NCBI GenBank assembly: GCA_963854835.1 | Contig: OY978530.1 | Location: forward strand, 33,092,195-33,156,194 | Direction: 5' to 3' | From: Megamerina dolium | Taxonomy: Eukaryota > Arthropoda > Insecta > Diptera > Megamerinidae | Length of the DNA stretch: 64,000 bases | Part shown: positions 9,281 to 19,496 of the stretch, one piece after another | Numbering within the stretch: the stretch's first letter is position 1 | Layout: every line of letters begins with the position of its first letter | Notes under the pieces: model-generated | Seen by the model: only the letters and a program-made list of their open reading frames with translations | The model's database searches: none | Told to the model about the DNA's origin: nothing | Position numbers and translations under genes: made by a program

Positions 9281-11872
9281 ATGAGCAACCTTAAGCCCCC
9301 AAAGCCACTACTAATAAGCAATGACATTGATATGGCGCGTGAGTGGTCGGAGTGGTACGATGCGTACGAGTGCTACAAAGTGGCGGCGAAAGTGGACAAA
9401 GAATCGGAATTAGTCCAATGGGCTAATTTCAAAACCGTGATTGGAAGGGAAGGAATCCGGTTGATCAATAATTTGGGGCTTACGGACGAAGAACGCGCGA
9501 AACTATCAGAAATAATTAAAAAATTAAAAGAACATTTTGTACCCAAGCGCAACAAAACATACGAACGGTGTCAATTCCATCGCATTAAGCAGCAAGAAAG
9601 TGAAGCATTCGATGACTTTCTGCAAAAGATGCGCGAACAAATTAAAAAGTGTGGTTTCAATAGGGAAGATGAATTCTTAATGGACCAAATCGTACTGGGA
9701 ATCCAGTCAGAGAACACTAGACAGAGATTATGGATCGACGATGATTTAACTTTGGAGAAAGCGATTAAAATCTGCAAAACAGCCGAATTAGCAAATAAAC
9801 AAATACACAATCTGGGTATGGAAACGGCGAAAGTTGACAAAATCGAAAAAGCCTTCAAATGTAAACGTTGCCAAACGAGACACGGACCCAAGAGCTGTCC
9901 GGCTTTCCAGAAAAATTGTAAAAAGTGCGGGAAAATTGGCCATTTTGGAGTCGCGTGTAGGTCGAAGGTAAATGATCAACGCAAGGGACCGAAAATAATA
10001 AGTAAAAAGAACAAACAACAAAACAACGAAGTACAGGCCATTGAAAGTGATAGAGAAGAAAGCAGCGAATCGGAAGACTCCGACTACAGGTTCGTCGGAG
10101 CAATAGCAAAAATTAATTCAATTGCTGAAAATAAATGGGTCGAAACTTTGCGATCCGGTGACTACGAGTTCCGTGTGTGCTTGGATACCGCCTACTGTAA
10201 TGTCCTTCCGCTGAAAATAGCCAAGATACTGGGTGCAAATATCAAACCAGGAAAAATAAAAAAACTTAAAGCATACAATGGCGGTATGGTAAACGTAATC
10301 GGCGAAGTAAAGATCAAATGTAGCTCAAAACGGAAAGATAAAAAAGAATCGCAGATCACTTTCAACGTTGTTGAAGAAAAATTTAAGTCTATTCTAGGCG
10401 GGGATGACTGTGAAAAAATGGGATTTGTCAAAAGGGTCCAGTCACTGGGATGCTGCAAAAATTTCGAGTACGACATTGATCTAATAGATAACCCAAAACT
10501 TAAAATAATCCCGGCAAGAAAAATATCATTTGCAATACGCGACCAAGTAAAGGAAGAATTAGAAAAGATGGAAAGAATGGGCGTTATTAAAAGAATCAGC
10601 GAGCCAACTCCAGCTGTAAGCCCAATGTTAGTAGTAAACAAGGGAAAGCTTCGAGTGTGCATGGACCCAACCGAGCTAAATAAAAACATTAAAAGAAGAA
10701 TCTACCCAATGAAAACGGTGGAAGAAATTGCGGCGAAAACAACCGGCAGCAAATACTTCACAAAACTAGATTGTCAAAAGGGTTTCTGGCAGGTAAGGGT
10801 CACGGAGCGAACTAGTAAATACTTAACATTTTCTACACCATGTGGCAGATACAGCTATCTACGCATGCCATTCGGGATAAGCTCAGCACCAGAAGTGTTT
10901 TCTGAGTTAATGAACAGGGTGTTGGATGGTATTAAACGATGTGAGGTAGCCATGGACGACATTTTAATACACGCACCGACGCTGGAAGAATTAAAAAAGA
11001 CAACCGAAATAGTTATCAAAAAACTTACTGAGGCGGGATTCACACTAAACAAAGAAAAGTGCGAATTCAATAAAACAACAGCTAAATTTCTCGGACATAT
11101 TTTTTCACAAAAGGGATATAAAGCAGACGAAGAGAAAGTGAAGGCAATTCACCAGCTTAAAACGCCTGCAAATGTGAAAGAGTTACAGCGCTTTTTAGGC
11201 ATGGTAAACTACCTAGGCAAATTCGTTGTCAATTTATCAGATTTAACAGAACCTTTGCGAAAATTGTTGCATAAAGATACGTGGAGCTGGGAAGCAGAGC
11301 ATAAAAAGGCTTTTGAAAAAATCAAAAAGGTATTAACGAACACACCGGTGCTAGCATATTACGATGTCAACAAACCGGTAAAACTTTCCGTCGATGCCAG
11401 TAGCGTCGCGATGGGTGCATGCTTAATGCAAGGAGAAAAACCGATTGCTTATGCTACAAGAGCATTCACAGCTTCACAACAAAATCAACCGCAAATAGTT
11501 AAGGAGGCATTGGCAATTAGATTCGGTTGCGAAAGGTTTCACGAATATGTATACGGAAAAGAAGTACACATCGAAACAGATCACAAACCGCTCGAAACAA
11601 TTTTCAAGAACACGATCCAAAACGCACCGCTCAGACTACAGCGTATCATTTTCGATATATTACCTTACAGACCACTAATTAAGTACGTCAGGGGTACAGC
11701 CATTCCTGTAGCAGATACTTTGAGTCGAGACTGTGAAGTGGAAGAGATCGAAAGGGAGGAAATAGGAGCAATAAACGTGATACAACATGCTATCAGCGAA
11801 AAATTACGCGAGAGATTAATAATAGAAACAGCACGCGATAAAGAACTGAGCGTTTTAAATGGATATATTTAA
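9281..11872 (+). CDS. Gag-protease-reverse transcriptase-RNase H polyprotein
   Basis: 863 codons in one frame. Gag occupies about residues 1-230 and ends in zinc knuckles (CKRCQTRHGPKSCP, CKKCGKIGHFGVAC). An aspartic protease with a divergent active site (CLDTAYCNVLP) lies near residue 305. The reverse transcriptase (about 410-650) shows LDCQKGFWQV, RMPFGISSAPEVF and AMDDILIH, where the catalytic pair is DD. RNase H (about 690-810) shows LSVDASSVAMGACL and IETDHKPL. The start ATG at 9281 follows a long leader. The TAA at 11870-11872 interrupts the same frame that continues into the integrase at 11891. This is most simply a nonsense mutation, or less likely a readthrough site. Confidence 0.92.
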   Translation: MSNLKPPKPLLISNDIDMAREWSEWYDAYECYKVAAKVDKESELVQWANFKTVIGREGIRLINNLGLTDEERAKLSEIIKKLKEHFVPKRNKTYERCQFHRIKQQESEAFDDFLQKMREQIKKCGFNREDEFLMDQIVLGIQSENTRQRLWIDDDLTLEKAIKICKTAELANKQIHNLGMETAKVDKIEKAFKCKRCQTRHGPKSCPAFQKNCKKCGKIGHFGVACRSKVNDQRKGPKIISKKNKQQNNEVQAIESDREESSESEDSDYRFVGAIAKINSIAENKWVETLRSGDYEFRVCLDTAYCNVLPLKIAKILGANIKPGKIKKLKAYNGGMVNVIGEVKIKCSSKRKDKKESQITFNVVEEKFKSILGGDDCEKMGFVKRVQSLGCCKNFEYDIDLIDNPKLKIIPARKISFAIRDQVKEELEKMERMGVIKRISEPTPAVSPMLVVNKGKLRVCMDPTELNKNIKRRIYPMKTVEEIAAKTTGSKYFTKLDCQKGFWQVRVTERTSKYLTFSTPCGRYSYLRMPFGISSAPEVFSELMNRVLDGIKRCEVAMDDILIHAPTLEELKKTTEIVIKKLTEAGFTLNKEKCEFNKTTAKFLGHIFSQKGYKADEEKVKAIHQLKTPANVKELQRFLGMVNYLGKFVVNLSDLTEPLRKLLHKDTWSWEAEHKKAFEKIKKVLTNTPVLAYYDVNKPVKLSVDASSVAMGACLMQGEKPIAYATRAFTASQQNQPQIVKEALAIRFGCERFHEYVYGKEVHIETDHKPLETIFKNTIQNAPLRLQRIIFDILPYRPLIKYVRGTAIPVADTLSRDCEVEEIEREEIGAINVIQHAISEKLRERLIIETARDKELSVLNGYI

Positions 11873-11890
11873 AAAAAATGCCTAGAAAAA

Positions 11891-13141
11891 ATGGACGAAA
11901 TACCATTGATAATTAAAAAATACGCTCCATTTATACATGAAATCACATATGAGGATGGATTGATGCTAAAGGGAAATAAAATCATCGTACCGGAGACGCT
12001 AATTAACTCTTTGCTCGGTGAAGCTCATAGAGGTCATACTGGCATCTCAAAAACAATTCAACGTATCCGTCAAACACTTTTTTGGACGGGATTGACAGTG
12101 GATGTGAAAGACTTCGTTGAAAAATGTGTAGTATGCCAGCAAACACATAGAGCCAATATAAAAGAACCCTTAGTAATGCGCATGATTCCGGAATATCCAT
12201 TCCAAATAGTGTCAACTGATATCTTCATGCTTGCTGGTAATGACTATTTGTTGATTGCAGACCATTACTCGGGATTTTCCGACTTCGAAAAGCTTAAATC
12301 ATCAACATCAGCTGAAGTAATATTGAAATTACGTAGATGGTTTTCCGTACATGGAATACCGGAAATCGTGGAATCAGATGGTGGAACTCAATACACAAGC
12401 CGAAAATTCACGGACTTCGCAAATACATGGGGATTTAAGCACAAAATTTCTTCACCACATTACCCTCGTTCAAACGGGTTTGCGGAAAGGAACGTACAAA
12501 CAGTTAAAGGAATCCTCAAAAAATTGCTTCGCGACGGAACGGATCCATTTTTGGCAATGTTATTACTTCGCAATACTCCAAGAAATGACGTACTAAAATC
12601 ACCAAACGAAAGATTATTCAGCCGTCAAACAAGATCAGTTCTGCCAAATGAAATTGCTAACTTAAAACCGAGGGTGGTCACTGGCGTGAGTGATGAGCTT
12701 CGCGAACTTCGATTAAATCAAAAGAGATATGCTGACCGAACGACATTACCACGGGTACCGCTCAAGCTAGGTGAAAATGTTAGAATGCAAACGAATCATC
12801 GCGAGTGGAAACCTGCGAAGGTTGTGGAAATCACAGAAAATCCACGATCGGTCATTGTGGAAACACCAGAAGGCAAGAAATATCGTCGAAATAATTTTCA
12901 TCTCCACGTTACAAAGGCAAAAATTCCAACACCAGCAACGCCCACGGACGATGCAAAATCGACACAAGCAACATCAGCACAATCAACATCAATAGAATTA
13001 CCAACAACACTAACAACGATAACACAACCGACCATCGAAAATGAAGCTCGCCATGAACAGCCGGAATCTGATAATTCTTTGAAAACCAGCCGTTTCGGAA
13101 GAAAGATTAAACCAGTCATTAAATACGATGCGTCAAAATAA
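11891..13141 (+). CDS. Integrase portion of the Mag-like polyprotein
   Basis: In frame with gag-pol and separated from it only by the TAA and six codons. It has the HHCC zinc-binding domain (HRGHTG ... CVVCQQ) and the catalytic core with D in STDIFM, D in ESDGGTQYTS and E in NGFAERNVQ, a D-35-E spacing. Then comes a C-terminal region with a basic tail rich in Thr/Pro. It inserts the cDNA into the genome. No chromodomain was seen. Because it lacks its own initiation context it would normally be made as part of the upstream polyprotein. As the sequence stands, the stop codon would prevent that. Confidence 0.9.
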   Translation: MDEIPLIIKKYAPFIHEITYEDGLMLKGNKIIVPETLINSLLGEAHRGHTGISKTIQRIRQTLFWTGLTVDVKDFVEKCVVCQQTHRANIKEPLVMRMIPEYPFQIVSTDIFMLAGNDYLLIADHYSGFSDFEKLKSSTSAEVILKLRRWFSVHGIPEIVESDGGTQYTSRKFTDFANTWGFKHKISSPHYPRSNGFAERNVQTVKGILKKLLRDGTDPFLAMLLLRNTPRNDVLKSPNERLFSRQTRSVLPNEIANLKPRVVTGVSDELRELRLNQKRYADRTTLPRVPLKLGENVRMQTNHREWKPAKVVEITENPRSVIVETPEGKKYRRNNFHLHVTKAKIPTPATPTDDAKSTQATSAQSTSIELPTTLTTITQPTIENEARHEQPESDNSLKTSRFGRKIKPVIKYDASK

Positions 13142-13218
13142 TTATATAATTAAATTTAATTTTAAAATATTTAGTTTTATAGCGAATAAGTAAAATCTCA
13201 ATTTGAATTTCTAATATT

Positions 13219-13245
13219 TAAAAAAAAAAAAATAGAAAAGGGGGA
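13219..13245 (+). promoter_or_regulatory. Polypurine tract
   Basis: An A-run followed by AGAAAAGGGGGA directly before the 3' LTR. This is the expected plus-strand primer of a retrotransposon. Confidence 0.85.
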
Positions 13246-13355
13246 TGTCACACAACACTTACTATTACTGTTATTCTTATATATATCTACACATTAAAGT
13301 CAGTCTTATTCGGATCGCCAAACTGAACACAAGTATTTTCATTGCACTCATCACA
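13246..13355 (+). repeat. 3' LTR of the Mag-like element
   Basis: 110 bp, identical to the 5' LTR apart from one 2-bp indel. It is followed by the target duplication AGTTC. Confidence 0.93.
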
Positions 13356-13469
13356 AGTTCACTTAGCAATTTTTGCATGAGATCATTTTAAAAATTAATA
13401 AAAATATTATACTATTTGAATTTAAATTTTTAAAAAATTTAAAAATTATAGTTAGCTTAGAGCAAGAAA

Positions 13470-14110
13470 TACAAAAAAAAAACTAAAATTTACTTTTATT
13501 TTATACAAAAGTGTTCCTGAAGTTTGTGTTCCCCACAAACTCTTTTCTTGCATTTTTCGCACGATATGTTAATCATGCGTCGTTTTGGGTATGTGCAAAA
13601 TCCACAAATTTTTCTCTTGTTCCTTCGTCATCATTTCTATGATTGTCCTTGTTGATTTCAGTCTTAACACTAGCAATCTGACTTTTTGTCCTTGTCTTCT
13701 TTTGGCGTGTTCAATCTTTTGCGTAGCCACGGTTCTACCAGTAAAGTGTGAAGCTGCTTCAGATAATCTCTAGGGCTTAATAATTTCGTGACTTATGAGT
13801 GTAAATTAGATCTAGGTTTATAAGTGCTATGTTCAAAATTCCGAAGAACATGCACATGGACGAACGATTAGTTTTAATTGAAACGGTGTAACACTGAACA
13901 TCTAATCGAAAATGTCGACCCCCTCTTTTAGTGCTGTTGCTTTTGATTTTCGCTATTTAGAGATCTAATCTTCTTTAGAGATCTTCGTTGCAAAAAGACA
14001 GCATGAAAACAATTCTATTCGGTTTCGGGTTGTAAAAAAAAAATAGTGAAATCGTTATCATAAAAGAAGGTAGATGTATCGCATTTTCGTATTTCCTAAT
14101 TCTTTCGGAA
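13470..14110 (-). pseudogene. Decayed piggyBac transposase C-terminal half, copy 2
   Basis: On the minus strand the order is PKPNRIVFML (about 14010), then a KEGVDIFD-stop-MF block (about 13910) matching the K-G-G-V-D-x-x-D-Q-M signature with Gln changed to a stop. Next is YTVSIKTNRSSMCMFFGILN (about 13860). A Cys-rich C-terminus follows (KICGFCTY...ISCEKCKKRVCGEH, about 13600-13520) that matches the piggyBac zinc-binding tail. Frames shift several times. It differs from the plus-strand relic at 6.5 kb, so it is a separate insertion. Confidence 0.75.
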
Positions 14111-14284
14111 TCTCCTTTTTATTTGAACGTAAAGTTCCCTCAAGCGGTAGGTTGTACGGCTATACAAAAGTTGTTTAACGAGCTAAATGAATGGGTTATC
14201 TATGGCTATGTTTCACTTCGTTCTGTGTATATGCTCAAAATATCTAAAAGTCTCTCCAAAGGGAAACTTCGTCATTTCGACGAC
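14111..14284. other. No recognisable gene
   Basis: May be the decayed N-terminal part of the minus-strand piggyBac or the 5' part of the following LINE. I could not read it either way. Confidence 0.3.
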
Positions 14285-14359
14285 GATTGTTTTGGTCACC
14301 AAGGAATAAATATGCCAAAACACAACGTAAGTTTAATCGAAGGTTAAAGCACACTGTAA

Positions 14360-14530
14360 AATCGAAAGATTTTTCTACCAAACTGTACCCACCTCTCGGC
14401 AGGCAATTGGCAATTCTTTCGGCAGTAACAATTTGCCATAACAAGGCTTTTAAAAGAGCACAGACAAAGTTCAGAAACAGTGATGTCACAAGAATTCTGC
14501 CGTTCGGAGCCGGCTAACATAAGTAGCTCC
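14360..14530 (+). repeat. SINE body fragment
   Basis: Matches the middle of the SINE at 30141-30516: GTACCCACCTCTCGGCAGG, then GTGATGTCACAAGAATTCTG and GCCGGCTAACATAAGTA. It lacks the tRNA head and both tail types. It lies within the LINE linker region. Confidence 0.7.
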
Positions 14531-15943
14531 CTTAGAAATGAGTATAAAACTTTAAACAGAAATTATTTATACAAACTTAAATCTGAAATCCACAAAAACT
14601 CGAACGCTTTTTATATGTTTGTTAATAACAAAAGTAAAAACTCTGACTTTCCTGCAACAATGAAATGGTAGGATAGTGTATCTAGCGATGGTCGAGTTGT
14701 TTCTGACTTTTTCGTTGATTTTTTTGGGTCTACCCGACAAAAGTACAGTATATCCCTACCCGATTTCAAACTGTGATACGATTCGCATGCATGCATGCCT
14801 TTTACCAATAGTTTTCAACTGTACTAATAAAAAGTTTTACTGCTGGCCTACAAACGGACGCTGATTTTAATACAGCTTTTGATAAAGTGAATCGTGATTT
14901 ACTAATACGAAAGTTGGATTTAATTGGTTTTCCGCAAAAGCTCGTAAATTGGATGAAATCGTATTTAACTAATCGAACACAAAAGGTATTCAGAAATGGA
15001 ATATCAATGTTGCCTCTGGCGTTCCTCAGACAGTCATTTGGGCCCTGTTCTCTTCTTACTTTTTATCAATGATCTCCCGTGTTGTATAAAATATTCAAAC
15101 ATTTTGATGTTTGCAGATAACGTCACGCTTTTCTTCTCACATTATTCACATCATTCACAAGATTTTTTGCAATCTGATTTAAATGCACTCTCATATTGGT
15201 GTGGTTCAGATTTGTTGCCAGTTAATTTAGATATATGCAAACTTATGATTTTCTCTAGGAGACAACCTCTGTTACTTATTATCTTCTCGATAAGCCATTG
15301 ACACTTGTTTTCAACTTTGTTGATCTGGACGTAACTGTTCACAAGCTTCGGTTTAATGTACATATTAACTCATGTTTGAACAAAGTAAAAGGAGTGTTGG
15401 GTTTTATAAGAGATGGTCTGAGGAGTTTAACGATCCTTATGTGATTAAAACTCTTTATATTTAACTTGTTCGTCCAATTCTGGAATATGGTTCTACTGTC
15501 TAGAATCCTTAATATAATTGCTATATTGAAGGTCTTGAATCGGTTCAGAAGCAGTTGTGGCTGTTTGCTTTCCTTGAAATGGGATTTTACAGCGAGCCTT
15601 CCTCGTTATGAGCATTGCTTAGAATTGATGCAATTACCCACACTTAAAAGAAGTAGAGTAGTGCTAGATGTTTGCTAAATAAATGGTGAGGTTGTGTCTC
15701 CTTCTTTGCTTTGTCTTTGTCGCATTGTTTGTTGTCTTGTTTGAAGTGATATTTTAATTGTATTCTTTTTTTGTGCAGCTGTTGGTAAATCAAATCTGTA
15801 GCTGTGATTGTCGGTCGTTTAATTACCACCCTAACATCACGTTGTTCAGAACAGTCTGGGCTGTTTCTGGTCGGTCACCAGTTCCGTACACTAAGCGTAC
15901 GTGCCTCTCGGTGGGTTGGATGGGTAAGTGGGCCCGTGGGACT

Positions 15944-16168
15944 TTACTTACTTACTTATGTGGCCATAACAACCGAATATCGATTTAGGCCGAAAATAAC
16001 ATGCTTCGCCAGCCATCTCTGTTCTTCGCTAGCTGGCGCCAGTTAGAAATTCCAAGCGCCGTCAGGTTCTCCAGTACTTGGTCTTTCCACCGGAGGTTTG
16101 GTCTTCCTCTTTTGCGTCGTACTCCAGCGGGTTCCGAATATAACACCTTCTTAGCTGGAGCGTGTTCG
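15944..16168 (-). mobile_element. 5'-truncated RTE-type LINE with target duplication
   Basis: The minus strand encodes the last ~55 residues of the RTE protein (KKVLYSEPAGVRRKRGRPNL, WKDQVLENLTALGISNWRQL) followed by the RTE 3' end and a (TAAG)n-type tail. The 11-bp sequence CCCGTGGGACT flanks it exactly (15933-15943 and 16169-16179). It is a clean, recent target-primed insertion of only 225 bp. Confidence 0.92.
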
Positions 16169-16198
16169 CCCGTGGGACTAGTCGACAAAAAAAAAATA

Positions 16199-16285
16199 CT
16201 GTGTAAAATTTAATACGCACAACAGTACTAGAAGAGCAGTTCGGTCAAAGGGCCGGTTGGGGCCCTTTATATTTATTTATGTTTT
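16199..16285 (+). repeat. SINE tail-A fragment
   Basis: AAAATTTAATACGCACAACA, AGAAGAGC, then a diverged GGGGCCCTTTATATTTATTT. This matches the last ~90 bp of the SINE at 1016-1371. Confidence 0.6.
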
Positions 16286-17707
16286 CTCCTTAAAACGTGC
16301 ATGTGTTATTAAATGCGGTTGTAATTGGCAAATGCTTAATGAGACCTTTTGCATGCTAAATGCGTTGTTAAATGAATCTATTTTTTACATCACTTATTGC
16401 CGTGTTGTGGACCAGCTGAGAATAATGGTTTTTGAAAGCTACAAATTGTAGGTAGTTGTCGATGAATGTTGGAATTTTAGGCGGTTTTAACTGAAACTGC
16501 TCTCTTCTGCTGAACGATTCTGTTGAACGATTGTGCTCACGCTGCTGATGTGTTGGTACAAATTGCTCAAAGTGTCGTGAACCTCTCTTTCGAATTTGTA
16601 GAAATCATCCAGATTATACACATTTATGTCATCACCATTTGTTGATTGCTGTAGAATTTCTAGGGTGAAATCGCTCATGTACTTATCGATAAGTGTCGAT
16701 TTAGTGTGGTAATATGATTCAGGGAGGTTTTGATTTGCCAGTACTGATTTCTTCAATGTTTCGCCTTAACGATCTCATTAAAGCTCGTTGATTTCAAAAT
16801 ACATTTACCGAAACTCCGTCACGTAGTTGGTGCGTTATCTCGCTAGCTGTGTTGGGTCTCGCGTTGGGTTTTCGGCTTCAAACAGCTCCTTGATTTTTAT
16901 GGTGAGGGCTAAAATGTGTAAATTTTCACTTGTGAAATATTTATGGTGCATAGGTAGGTTACCGTTACACCATATTTTGTTAACAATGCTCTTATTTCAT
17001 CGTGTTTTTGCGATTGGATCTTTTTTTGAAATTTTTAAGACTAGTATGTTATATAGAATTGCACAGCTGTTTTGTGCTGGGAAGCTAAAAACTTTTCAAA
17101 TGATTATGCGCAGTTGTGTCCTGCTGATTTCTTATGATGATGACGTTATTGATTTTGTTGACGAAAGTCGTCTTGATAACTTAATTGCCAGATCCCTTAA
17201 TTAAAAATGTTGCTTCTTATTTTGAATTTTGTTGTGTGAGTGGCCAAAATGATAAGTTTATTACCGCTTGATCGTTGCTGGTTGCCAATATCAAGCAAAA
17301 GCTGTATATCGTTGTGAATTGATTATGTAAGTTTGCTCTTATATATAAACAATTATTATATAATATAATATTACAAATCAATATCTTAAATTAAATAAAT
17401 ATTACAATTGAAAATCATTAGTTAGCAACTTGGTTAAATACTGAAAACATTTAGTTGATATTGCAAGCTTAAATTCTTATATAAATTTGGTATATTTATC
17501 TTCAACAACTCTTCCTACACCCTCTATCGTTAACAAAACTTTCTTTACTCTTTCAATGTGTTTATTGTTATTCAACTTAGATCTATGTAAGTACATATAT
17601 TCAAAAAATACATAACAAATCAAAACCCAAAACGATCCAAAATTATACAGAATACATTTAAATTACCAAAAAATATATCACATAAAATGAGATCATGAAC
17701 GATATAC
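16286..17707. other. No recognised gene; one unassigned minus-strand frame
   Basis: A minus-strand frame at 16487-16756 (89 codons, containing TLIDKYMSDFTLEILQQ and NVYNLDDFYKFEREVHDTL) looks protein-like. It may continue upstream through frameshifts to about 17000 (ALTIKIKELFEAENPTRDPT). I do not recognise the family. It could be a decayed Gag. The right half is plain AT-rich sequence. Confidence 0.35.
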
Positions 17708-18168
17708 GTTACTTATGGGGCCATTACATCCGAAAATATATTTAGGCCAAATCTAGCATGCTTCGCCATCCAAGGCAAAGTAGCACCTGTTAGCAAGAGT
17801 GATCGTTCGCAATATCTCCAGGCTAATATCATTACTGTTGTTATTGCTGGTTAGATAAAGTCCTTCACTACTTCAAAAGCGTAGTTAGTTTGTTTGCTGG
17901 CACTAGGTACTTCGTCTTGCCTTTGTTCATCGTAAGACCCATTCAACGCGAATCTTTTTCAACTTTGAGAATGCTGCACTAACTGCTCGCGTGTTCATTC
18001 CGATTATGTCAATATCGTCAGCATACGCCAACAGCACGATACGTTTATTGAAGAGAGTGCCATTATGTCGTAAATCAGCAGCTCGTATTATTTTCTCCAC
18101 AATAAGATTGAAGAAGTCGCACGATACTGAATCACCTTGTCTGAAATTCGATATTAAACATGTTCTCA
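17708..18168 (-). pseudogene. RTE-type LINE, internally deleted copy
   Basis: Minus strand. The reverse-transcriptase core is readable as FRQGDSVSCDFFNLIVEKII and LLAYADDIDIIGMNTRAVSA with an intact YADD. The 3' end (GGCCTAAAT...) is then joined to the middle of the protein at about 17775, so the C-terminal ~150 residues are deleted. A further diverged block corresponds to the TSINN-CNDVSLEI region. It is dead but retains the family's end sequences. Confidence 0.8.
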
Positions 18169-18655
18169 TGTTCTCTCACTTATTATCTGTCGTTGATTAT
18201 TTTTATCGTTCTAATAAAAATGGTGGATGATTAGATGATTAGAGTTTGTCTTTTCTCTATATTGAAAATATTTTTGAAGACGTATTCATAGTCGTGTTTT
18301 TAAGTTAAATTTCCAACTGAACTTTATCCGATCTATTCTGGCATGGTTACAATTGAATACATTGTATACAAATATACCAAATCGGTATTCTATAGCCTAG
18401 CTGGCCAAGAGTTGCACAATGTGCCGTTTGCCTTCGTGTTTTCACACCAACGATAACGATTGTAAGCACGATGTTATGCTTTCGCTTCTCAGTTTTTTTA
18501 TTTCAAACATTTTAAAATACATATATTTGGTACATTAAGGGTGTTTGTTTACGCTACGACTATTTACAATATAAATAACGAGGAGTTTGTATCAAATAAA
18601 TAAGTAATTTTAATAAAATACTATATATCTAAATTTTTGTTAAGTCGGTGACATT
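18169..18655. other. No recognisable gene
   Basis: AT-rich sequence without a readable domain or repeat. Confidence 0.4.
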
Positions 18656-19130
18656 TCGCCGCGTGAAACGCCTTGGTTGGCCACAAGAGTTCTGTATGTT
18701 TTTAACTTCTGCGGTGACATGTTGCTGTAACCTCAATTTGTGGCACGTTGCCTTGACGTTGATTTCTTCAGCGACAGCGATTTCTTGCTGACGTACCATG
18801 GTGCATTTAAGATATTCCGGAGTACTTTACTTTGAAAGCGCTGAATGATTTCAATGTTAGTACGACTAGCACAGCACATGTGATTGTATAGCAAGGCAGG
18901 TGCGCCTCCATATATTTTAACTACTTTAAATTTATGGTGTAATAAAGTCGAAGCCAGGAGCCTTTTTACCTTTGATGTGTTTTGTTTCCGCTTTTAATTC
19001 CCGTTTAGTAATTGGAGTGATTAATTGATTGCTACGTTCTATGACACTTAATAGTTCATCACAACACTGTTGCACATGTTCACGTACTCCCTTTGACACA
19101 CTCACACTAATGCAAATGTTTTAGTTTTCG
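18656..19130 (-). pseudogene. Jockey-type LINE with the reverse-transcriptase core deleted
   Basis: Minus strand. The upstream part reads ITPITKRELKAETKHIKGKK-APGFD (about 19020-18950), the entry to the reverse transcriptase. It is joined directly to the far C-terminal part, NIEIIQRFQSKVLRNILNAP-WYVS (about 18860-18800). All catalytic motifs between are missing (roughly 250 codons). It is related to, but distinct from, the Jockey copies at 2.2 and 19.5 kb. Confidence 0.75.
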
Positions 19131-19496
19131 TGTGGTCGGCATTGTTCTAAAGTATTCTGAATTGTTACCTGCCATTGAGAGCTATTGAGCTATTATCTTC
19201 TAAAAGTGATTTTTTATATTAAATTGCAGCGCACTTTTAGGCTTTTGCTGATATAAGCAAATATATCATTGTTATTATATGTTAAGTTATTCTTAAAGTA
19301 TACCACAAACATTCTTTTGAAATAGGTTACAAAAACAAGGTAACAATTATTTGTTACCAAATTTTCAGAATAGACTCGTGAGTATCAACATAAAATTTGT
19401 TTCTCTTCATAGTCGAATTTTTGGCAGATGCTAATACGAACTTTATAAAATACTTGCATACTTTCAGGATAAATAAAAATAAAAGTTGTTCATCAC
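19131..19496. other. No recognisable gene
   Basis: AT-rich sequence ending exactly where the Jockey copy 2 begins. Confidence 0.4.

Larger units (their letters stand above)
8542..13355 (+). mobile_element. Near-intact Ty3/gypsy LTR retrotransposon (Mag-like)
   Basis: A complete 4.8-kb element: 5' LTR, primer-binding site, long leader, gag-pol, integrase, purine tract and 3' LTR. The LTRs (112 and 110 bp) differ by a 2-bp indel only. The 5-bp sequence AGTTC flanks both sides (8537-8541 and 13356-13360), a perfect target-site duplication. Short LTRs and a fused gag-pol frame recall the Mag clade, but the clade is inferred from motifs only. The only coding lesion I see is a TAA at 11870-11872 between RNase H and integrase. 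This is the youngest LTR insertion in the window. Confidence 0.93.
14285..16195 (+). pseudogene. Jockey-superfamily LINE, 3' half of ORF2 with poly(A) end
   Basis: The pre-reverse-transcriptase linker (RNEYKTLNRNYLYKLKSEIH) is followed by TDFNTAFDKVNRDLL (about 14865-14915), a degenerate catalytic box LFADNVTLF in which FADD has become FADN (about 15105), and LPVNLDICKLMIF. The post-RT block resembles LVRPILEYGS and is written partly in another frame (about 15465-15500). LPRYEHCLELMQLPTLKR comes last. Frames shift repeatedly. A 10-base A run at 16186-16195 looks like its poly(A) tail. A SINE fragment (14360-14530) and an RTE fragment (15944-16168) are inserted in it. Confidence 0.75.
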
